DNA of 64,000 nt. It comes from Gibbula magus (Eukaryota > Mollusca > Gastropoda > Trochida > Trochidae). The stretch lies in contig OW388293.1 of assembly GCA_936450465.1 (NCBI GenBank), positions 46,738,040 through 46,802,039 on the forward strand, read 5' to 3'. The stretch's first letter is position 1. Every line of letters starts with the position of its first letter. This document shows, in pieces, positions 56,720 to 64,000 of this stretch. The notes beneath the pieces were generated by a model. It did not search any database. It had not been told where the DNA came from and worked only from the letters and a program-made list of their open reading frames with translations. The translations under genes and the position numbers were made by a program.

Positions 56720-58535
56720 GGTCACTCTCACTAGCTTTCAACATGAGGGTCAGCGTCTCGCTACGCTGTCTGCCTCGTGAGTGGTGCTAACATGTGAGGG
56801 TACGCCTTGCGAGTGAGTGTTACTCTCGCTAGCCTTCTACCTTGAGGGTCAGCGTCTCTCTACGCTGCCTGCCTCGTGAGTTGTGGTAGTAGGTGAGTGT
56901 ACGACTTGCGAGTTTCCTTGCGAGTGTGTGTACGTCTTGCGAGGTTCCTGGCGAGTGAGTGATACGCTCGTTAGCCTTCTATATAAGGATAAGCGTATCG
57001 TTACGCTGCCTGCCTCGTGAGTTGAGTAGCATGTGGGTTCATCCCTATGGAGTAAGTGTTACTCAGGCGAGCTTTCTATTTGAGGTTCAGCGTCTCACTA
57101 CGCTGTCTTGTGTTAGGTTGTGCCTTACAAGCGAGTGTTACTCTCGCTAGCTTTCAACTAGAGGGTCAGCATCTCGCTGTCTGCCTCATGAGTTGTGTTA
57201 GCTTGTGAGTGCACGCCTTGTGAGTAAGTGGTACTTGGGCGAGCTTTCTATTTTGGATTCAGCGTCTCAGCACGCTGCCTTGTGTTAGTTAGTGCCTTAC
57301 AAGTGAGTGTTACTCTCGCTAGCTTTCAACATGAGGGTCAGCATCTCGCTGTCTGCCTCATTAGTTGTGTTAGCATGTGAGTGCACGCCTTGCGAGTAAG
57401 TGGCACTCAGGCGAGCTTTCTATTTGAGGTTCAGCGTCTCAGTACGCTGCCTTGTGTTAGCTTGCGCCTTACAAGCGAGTTTTGCTCTCGCTAGCTTTCA
57501 ACTTGAGGGTCAGCATCCCGCTGTCTGCCTCATGAGTTGCGTTAGCTTGTGAGTGTACGCCTTGCGAGTAAGTGTTACTCAGGCGAACTTTCTGTTTGAG
57601 GTTTAGCCTCTCACTACGCTGCCTTGTGTTGGTATGAGCCTTACAAGCGAGTGTTACTTTCGCTAGCTTTCAACTTGAGGGTCAGCATCTCGCTGTCTGC
57701 CTCATGAGTTGTGTTAGCATATGAAGGCACGCCTTGCGAGTAAGTGTTTCTCAGGCGAGCCTTTTAATTGAGGTTCAGCGTCTCAGTACGTGCCTTGTGC
57801 TAGTTTGTCCCTTGCAAGTGAGCTTTCTTTGTGAATGAGTCTCACTCTCGCTAGCTTTCAACTTGAGGATCAGCATCTCGATGTCTGCCTCATGAGTTGT
57901 GTCACCATGTGAGGGTACGCCTTGCGAGCATACACCTTGGCGGGTTGTCTTGCGAGTGAGGGTTACTCTCGCAAGCTTCCTATTTGAGGGTCAGTGTCTC
58001 ACGACGCTTCCTGCCTTGTGAGTTGTGTTAGTATGTGAGGGTACGCCTTGCGAGCGTCCGCCTTGGGGCGGGTTGCATTGCGAGTGTGTGTTACTCACTC
58101 TAGCTTTCAACTTGTGGGTCAGCGTCTTGCTACGCAGCCTGTCTAATGAGTTGCATTAGAGTGTGAGGGTACGCCTGGCGAGTGTCCGCCTGTAGTGGGC
58201 GGGTTGTCTTGTGAGTGTTATTTTCGTTAGCTTTCAACTGGAGGATTACCGTCTCGCTACACGGCCTGCCTCGGGAGTTGTGTAGGGTACGCCTTGCGGG
58301 CGTACGCCTCTGGTGCGGGTTGACTTGCGAGTGAGCTTCACTCGCGCCAGTTTTCAACTTGAGTGTCAGCGTCTCGCTACGCATGTCACCTTGTAAGTTG
58401 TGTTAGAATGAGAGGGTACGCCTTGGGAGCGTCTGCCTCTGGGGCGGGTTGCCTTGAGAGTGACAGTTACTCTCACTAGCCTTCGTCTTGCGACCTCCTT
58501 ACCATGAGGGTCAGCGTCTAGTTACGCGTGTTGCC
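56720..58535 (+). repeat. Tandem array, period about 172 bp, degenerate
   Basis: GAGGGTCAGCATCTCGCTGTCTGCC-type phrases recur near 57161, 57333, 57505, 57674 and 57860, with CTCGCTAGCTTTCAACTTGA before and CGCCTTGCGAGTAAGTG after. Outer units (56740-57100, 57960-58530) are more diverged and of uneven length. No open reading frame persists. Confidence 0.8.
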
Positions 58536-58578
58536 TCGTGGGTTGATCGTGAGCCGTGTTAGCGTTTGAGGGTTTGCC

Positions 58579-60121
58579 TTGCGAACCTCCGCTCCTAGGC
58601 CTTGTGACCAACTTACCATGAAGGTTAGTGTCCCGGAGTGTGGGAGTGTACGCCCTTCCACTTGTGAGGGTCCGTCTCAGGGGCTAGATGGGTTGCAAGG
58701 TTGTGTTGCGCCCTCCGTCTCGGATGCTAGCTTCTCTTCTAGTTGCACTCGTTTGCGGGGTCTTCCGTTCTCCTCTTTGCGGAGCCTCCCGTGCTCCTCT
58801 TTGCGGATAGGTCCTCATAGGGTGTTCGGGGCTTATACCCTCGCCTTCGCTGCTTCTTGCTGTCGTGGACAGATGCGTAAGGTATGCACCGCTCTAAGAT
58901 CCTTGGTGGCCTCGTGCCTGGTTCGTTCCTCTGTGCAGACTAGCTCTGCAGGAGCCAGTTCCGATACCCCTCCGGGGGGGACCTGCTCCGGAGCAACCCA
59001 AGCGGACGTGTACACGAGAACCTGTAGGTCCTCAATCTTCACGTCTGGCTTGTATCAAAAAGGGGTTAAACGGGTGGCCAAGGCCATAGCAACAGCTCAA
59101 CGGCCGACCACAAGGAAGCTCTATGACTTTCAGTGGCGTGCCTTCGCCTCGTTCTGCGAGGAGCAGGGCTTTGAAGCGGAGGCGGCCTCACTGCCCCAGA
59201 TTGCCGAGTACTTGGTGTACATGAGGAACGAGAGAGGGCTCAAAGCCTCCTCGATCAATACCAATCTGGCGGCGATCATGTCGGTAGTTCGCAAACGCTC
59301 CCCGGGACTCGACATCTCGGTTCTGAAGGGCCTGGTTAAGACCTTTCGTCAGGTCGACGGTCGACGCAAGCCTAGACCACCCGAGTGGGATCTGGCGATA
59401 GTGCTTGGGCACTTACGTTCAGATTTTTATGAACCCCTGTCGGATACCACCCTCCTTCGTCTCACTGTCAAGACGGCCTTCCTGGTCGCAATGGCCTCAG
59501 CTGCGAGGATATCAGAGCTCCACGCTCTTCACGCTGACCTTTTAAGGTTCGAGCGCCGAGACGGAGGGTCTGCAACGTTGGGCCTGGCCCCAGACTTTGT
59601 CTGTAAAAACCAGGCCGCGGATGAGAGGGGAAGGACCTTTCTTATACCGTCATTAGGTCCTGAAACCGACTCGTCAGAGGTCACGGACCTTTCCCTTTGC
59701 CCTGTCCGCGCGCTCCGCATTTATGCAGAACGGACAAGGGGCATCAGACAAGGGAGGCGTCGGTTTTTTCTGCCTCACTCACCACGGACTGTCAAGGAGC
59801 TTGACAGACGGGCTTTGGGGGTGTATCTGCGGTCAGCAGTAATCAACGCCTACAAGGCGGCTGACCTCCCTCCCCCGTCTCGCGCTAATCCCCACGATCA
59901 GAGCAGTATCTGCTACGATGGCTTTTCATTGCAACATCGCCGGGTCAGACATTCTGGCTGGATGTTTTTGGAAGTCGGGGTTGGTCTTTGCTGACCACTA
60001 CTTACGGGAAGTGTCCACAGAGGACTTGGCAGGTGTGTCAAGGTTGGGTCCTCAGGTGTTCGCCCAGCAGCGGACCGCAGCACCTCTTTCAGTCGTACGA
60101 CGGAACGCACCTTACCCCTAG
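58579..60121 (+). pseudogene. DIRS-type tyrosine recombinase, one frameshift
   Basis: Open from 58579 to 59994 (471 codons), followed by the C-terminus in another frame to TAG at 60119-60121. The N-terminal 150 residues are low-complexity Ser/Cys-rich, perhaps derived from the repeats. From residue about 155 come VAKAIATAQRPTTRKLYDFQ, PQIAEYLVYMRNERGLKASS and RKRSPGLDISVLKGLVKTFR (core-binding domain). The catalytic arginine lies in AARISELHALHAD (about 59500). The His-x-x-Arg box is split by a single-base loss at about 59895 (CAC..ATCAGA). MAFHCNIAGSDILAGCFWKS then DHYLRE follow, with the Trp and the nucleophile Tyr (about 60000). The enzyme integrates the circular DIRS cDNA. One frameshift separates this copy from an intact protein. 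Confidence 0.85.
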
Positions 60122-60180
60122 CGGGGGTTGGCGCATCCACGCTGTTATGTACTTGTTTTGGTATTCACTTGGTTGTGTAC

Positions 60181-60186
60181 AATAAA
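60181..60186 (+). terminator. Putative poly(A) signal of the DIRS-like element
   Basis: AATAAA 60 bases after the recombinase stop. Confidence 0.5.
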
Positions 60187-60553
60187 ACTTGTTGTTATTA
60201 TACTTGTGGTTGGTTGTTTTTTTGCCTATGAGTGCAGTTGTTAACCCAACCGGGGTATTTGCATGACAGCAGAACCAGGATTCTTACTCTACCCCCCCCC
60301 TACTTAACGAGTGAGGGGCGGACACATAGAGGTTGAGTGTAGGTTTGTCTTTTTTAGGACGGCGTCGACCTCTGTACACTCAATTTAAGAATCCGCGTGA
60401 GTTCTCTTGGGCCGCACGCAGCATGGATGGTTGTGCACCTTTCATGGTTTCACACCATCCAGTGCTCCGGCGTGCCAGCCTAAGGGTAAAGCGACGCGTC
60501 TCGGTGGCGCACGTGACTCGGTTCAGCCCACCTCCTTGCTGTGGTAATCTGGG

Positions 60554-60650
60554 CAATGTTGGTTTTTCAAACCTGATAAGTATGTAAAAAATTTAACATT
60601 TTTGAGTAAATGTCATTTTTTATATTTTTTTTATTGAAAAACCAACGCTC
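60554..60650 (+). repeat. Internal complementary region of the plus DIRS-like element
   Basis: GTTGGTTTTTCAAACCTGAT...GTAAAAAA is the inverse of the left end (54585-54615). It is fused to TTTAACATTTTTGAGTAAAT...CATTTTTTATA, the inverse of the right end (60820-60871). Confidence 0.85.
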
Positions 60651-60706
60651 GTTAGTTCCCGCCCTTCCTCCCCTCCTGGGTTTGGGTTTTGTGCTCGCTT
60701 GTACTA

Positions 60707-60830
60707 GGGAATGATGACGTCACCGATGTCACGTGCGCCACCCTTACCGGGTAGCGTCCCTTTTTAATTCTGTGTGATATATGTTGAGGAACGCTTCAGG
60801 GGGAAGCGTTGGGCAATGTTGGTTTTTCAA
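60707..60830 (-). repeat. Right inverted terminal repeat of the plus DIRS-like element
   Basis: Inverse of 54607-54728, ending GGGCAATGTTGGTTTTTCAA. Confidence 0.9.
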
Positions 60831-60871
60831 CCAGGTAAGTATAAAAAATGACATTTACTCAAAAATGTTAA

Positions 60872-62235
60872 ATTATTTCAATATAAATAAGATGTTTATT
60901 GTTGTGCAAATCGAATGAAAAGAGGTCAATTAATAAAATTGTCATTAATTAAGTATTTCCGTATTGGCCTTGTTACGGACCTCGGACCTGTAATTGGGCC
61001 AATAGGGACATACTTAATTAATAACATTATAATAAAGATTACACTGCAGTATCTTACACGGGCGAGTATTAAAAACATTGGTATGTATCTACATTTAAGT
61101 CGTTGACCTCTCAACATGATACAGAAAACTAATTCGAAGGCACTTAACTTTAGCTTTGCACTCGATTAGAACGGGTTTTGTAATACGTGAAGGTCAATAC
61201 CATTTTAATGCCGATCTTCTCACGTCCCAAATACATTGTTGTGTTTAATCCAGTGTCATTCCCACCTGAATTAAACAATAGATGAAATTCAATGTCATCA
61301 GGTTGATGCATAGTAATGCAAACACTTACTCACCCAATAACGTATGGTCTCATGATCCACGCTTTTTTATTAATCATTATTGATTTTACATTAAGAACGG
61401 CTTCTTTTGTTTTCGGAGTTTATTATGTCTGTCGCAGGTCACGCGTTGACAGATATCTTCACGCATCTCTACAGAATCTCAATGACATTGACATCAGCAC
61501 GGACACCTGCATGACCTAGTTTTGAGGCAGTCAAACCTGTTTCAAGGCACCCCAATGATCTCTGTCATCAAATGCTCTTTTTGTTTCCAGCTTGTTCGGT
61601 TTCCCGTCACCCCAATATTAGCTGACTGAACAAACTTGTCAATGGCTTGATCTTGGACAGCGTAATCCAATCGTTCAGTAATTGAGATATAAGTTTGCTG
61701 ATTTTGAGTGAGTGTTATTACACTTGAATACTGTATCACTAAAATGGTGTTACAACATTCAAAATGTTTTATTTATATAAAGGCCAAAGACGCCTTAGAC
61801 GCATTGTAAAAATGCAGTAACATTGAAATATATTTGACAGACGTATGTTATTGTTTGATTGACTACAGTTTTGAACACATTATTATAATTAAATAATGGT
61901 CATACCTACAAATGTACAATTTGGATGAACTACACGAAAACAGAAGCCATGAACAAGCGAATAAAGTTTCCATGACCTACCAAAGTTGATCTCTCAGCAT
62001 ACATTTCCCCACAGAATCTGGTTCGTTTCAAACACATGTCACCCCTTTAAATAACTTTAAACTCGAAAAATCACCCTAAAAACGTGACATTTCGCCGAAC
62101 TCAATACCATTCGAGCGGTCTGATTGGTCCGTTGATGAGAAATAGGATTTTCAATTATTACCTCATCAACTCATGACAAATTTGAAATCTGAGTTTAATG
62201 GAAGGAATTGTTTTTTCAAGTCAAGTTATGATCAT
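60872..62235. other. Intergenic, no supported gene
   Basis: Frames at 61316-61519 (plus) and 61542-61739 (minus, reading ITERLDYAVQDQAIDKFV) are short and match nothing I recognise. Confidence 0.35.
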
Positions 62236-62239
62236 GGAT

Positions 62240-62580
62240 TTAAAGGGGCTGTAGCACGTTTTTTTCAAATTTCACATTTATAATACTAGTTTTAGCAATT
62301 TAAATATACTTCAGAGGGTAAAACATCTTATTACACAAACCAATTATCCGTAGTGGTAAAAACGAATTGGGTATAAAGCAAAAATTGCATGGCGGCCATT
62401 ATATTGTGAACACGTTTTATTATGTTGAATGATAAAACCGATTCCTAGGGCTTTACCGAACCATGTACACTGTTTTTTAACTTGATTTTCTGAAGAGAGA
62501 AGGGCGTTTTACTATTGGCAACATTATTTTTCAAATACATTTCATCGACCTATTTAAAGCGCAGCTCCCGGATAAAATTC
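62240..62580. mobile_element. MITE family C, copy 2
   Basis: Matches 27735-28080 throughout (TTTAAAGGGGCTGTAGCACG start, AAACATCTTATTACACAAAC, GGCGGCCATTATATTGTGAA) but the right terminus is lost or diverged. Confidence 0.8.
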
Positions 62581-63380
62581 ACCAAAATTCGTTTGACTAA
62601 ACCAAACTAAAGTGTACACTAATGTGCAGGTGTATGCATAGTATCATGCTCAATATGATTTTCCGTGAGGTCATCAAAATTTTAAAACAATAGATTATTT
62701 AATTATTTGCGATTATAAAAAATAGCATGATATACACACGCCGCGATCGTTTTGTTCCGGTGATGTAACCGAATGTGACGTCAACTGGGGAAAACAAACG
62801 TGACGTAACAGCCACGTGACATTGTAAACAACACAGCGCTTCACTTCGGATACTGATAGTGAAATTCGAATATATGATGTATGAAAGTAGAATGGCAATG
62901 AGGAAATAGCTAAATCTTTGTTTTGGTACCTTATTATGAGAAGAATGTATGATCCGAAAGGACATGTCAGATTCTGGATTTCACTACTTCAGTAGGAGAC
63001 GTTGTCCACTGTCGACACGGATTGATTTCGGTAAGTGAGCAATTGATTTCTTTCTTCTAACAATGCATAATTTGTTATGTGCATGGACATGTTCTTTCGA
63101 AAATATTAATATTACTTGAATTTTCAATCTGATCTGAGTCGAGGAAAAGAACATTGTCAGTCCCTTAAAGCGTGGCTCTCGTCGAGGGTGTTTTGAGGAT
63201 CCATGTTTCGATCAGCGCTCACAATCTTCCAAAGTGATTAGAATTTGTTCTGGCCCACGGGGATGGCCGTATCCAGATTTTGATAGCCCATAGTAATTTG
63301 TACACGCGTCGGGCTGAAGGACTAGCGTTTAGTGTAGCCCTGAGATTTACTAAAATGTCAATTAATGAGAACTTGCACAA
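62581..63380. other. Intergenic; possible 5' exon with GTAAGT donor near 63030
   Basis: TGACGTCA- and GTGACGTAAC-type words around 62770-62820, then a stretch ending TTTCG followed by GTAAGTGAGC. Could be promoter and first exon of a gene leaving the window, but there is no coding evidence. Confidence 0.2.
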
Positions 63381-63384
63381 TTTC

Positions 63385-64000
63385 TCTTTTTTTTCTCTTT
63401 TTTTTCAAATATTTTATTCTGGCATGTTTACAAAAGTAGAAGTACTCTGGTACATAAAGTCATGTATACAAAGATAAAAGTATTTGCATAGGTGGTATAT
63501 AATATCAGCAATATAGGTTCTTCTAAGGGGTGTCCAGTATGTGCATCAATGGCATCCATTTTCTACAAAAGAGATTCAAAGTTTGTGATTTCATAGCAAT
63601 ACATTTCTCAATGTTAAAAATGTCCTTAACAATTTTCAAAAGTTTGTCAAAGGTAATTTTTTCTTGCTTAAATGCTTTGAATATGATTGAATTTCTTTGT
63701 TATGAAAATAATATGTTTCAACAGGACTTGTGTGCTAGGAAGGCCAAATAATATTACTTGCTTTGTCACAATGAAATGCCTTTGGGGACATACTGGTTCA
63801 ACATTGCTTCAAGCTTTTTCCATAGACTGTTGACATAATGACAATTAACATATACATGGAAGATATCTTCAGCATCAACCTTACAAAAACTACAATTCAT
63901 AATAATATCGTCCACTAACTTCATTTTACAGAGCTCACGCTTAATTTAGTGTAAATAATTATATGAATAAATCTAAACTGAAAATCCGCAAGCTTCGAGT
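63385..64000 (-). mobile_element. L1/Tx1-like LINE 3' fragment at window end
   Basis: On the minus strand, MNCSFCKVDAEDIFHVYVNC is followed by LWKKLEAMLNQYVPKGI, then after stops and frame changes by KITFDKLLKIVKDIF, IEKCIAMKSQTLNLFCRKWM. This corresponds to the C-terminal Cys motif and tail of L1-group ORF2 (compare CFFCVEEAETLEHLFYDC at about 31610). The 3' end is CAGAATAAAATATTTG plus A-rich DNA at about 63385-63420. The frame is broken and the copy extends beyond the window. Confidence 0.7.

Larger units (their letters stand above)
54585..60871 (+). mobile_element. DIRS-like element with satellite-filled interior
   Basis: Bounded by inverted terminal repeats (54607-54728 and 60707-60830). 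An internal complementary region (60554-60650) is the inverse of the left end joined to the inverse of the right end, diagnostic of DIRS-group replication through a circle. Order: left repeat, 87-bp array, gag start, 113-123-bp units, 172-bp array, tyrosine recombinase, poly(A) signal, internal complementary region, right repeat. No reverse transcriptase or RNase H motifs were found, so mobilisation would need another copy's RT. GC content is clearly above that of the flanks. Confidence 0.85.

Noticed and set aside
54607..60830. Interpretation of the inverted ends as a Crypton or cut-and-paste transposon
   Set aside because: Cryptons lack inverted termini and cut-and-paste elements lack an internal complementary region; the sister element also has gag and an RT start, so DIRS-like fits better.
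62699..62965. 88-codon minus-strand frame with hydrophobic start (possible secreted protein)
   Set aside because: The hydrophobic part is internal, the frame overlaps another antisense frame and crosses GACGTCA-rich non-coding DNA.

Overview
This is AT-rich, intron-containing metazoan DNA with no operons, and most of it is transposable-element sequence. A lophotrochozoan, probably a mollusc, fits best. The grounds are a PAN/apple plus C-type-lectin secreted protein, a fibrinogen-related secreted protein, DIRS-like tyrosine-recombinase retroelements, APE-type LINEs including one with a 2A-like motif, and MITEs carrying CCGTCCGTCTGTC tails. The species call is inference.

Host genes. The best model is a four-exon minus-strand gene running from 27415 to 15431. 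It has a signal-peptide exon, a PAN/apple exon and two C-type-lectin exons. Every junction is phase 1, and the joined reading frame is open for 237 residues to a stop. A paralogous pair of lectin exons lies at 52913-51255, also on the minus strand, and its upstream exons were not found. On the plus strand there is an F-box/LRR-like locus (7259-8248) with several frameshifts, and a fibrinogen-like secreted protein (9127-9844) with one frameshift near its C-terminus. Both are pseudogenes or carry assembly indels.

Mobile DNA. Positions 1-1229 and 28424-29651 are near-identical copies of a composite repeat joined to an L2/CR1-like LINE. The 28-kb copy continues into reverse transcriptase and is split by an element with long inverted repeats (30732-44191). 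That element has itself received two further LINEs. One is a 5.8-kb L1/Tx1-like element (30876-36675, 13-bp target duplication) inside its left inverted repeat. The other is an APE-type LINE (about 37277-42028) whose ORF1 carries a 2A-like NPGP motif and is separated from ORF2 by a single in-frame TGA. The order of the insertions can be read directly.

Two DIRS-like elements have inverted terminal repeats and an internal complementary region that repeats both ends. One (about 20590-23835, minus) sits in intron 1 of the lectin gene and keeps gag, the start of RT and part of the recombinase. The other (about 54585-60871, plus) keeps a gag start and a nearly intact recombinase, but the space expected for gag/RT/RNase H is filled by about 3.5 kb of GC-rich tandem repeats with 87-bp and 172-bp periods.

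The rest is MITEs, foldback elements, minisatellites, L1 tails, and stretches with no recognisable gene. No tRNA, rRNA or CRISPR was found. No new defence or metabolic system is evident. The most novel material is the DIRS element with the satellite-filled interior, the nested insertion stack, the TGA-separated 2A LINE, the exon-derived minisatellite beside the PAN exon, and a 1.85-kb block with reversed CpG/GpC bias.
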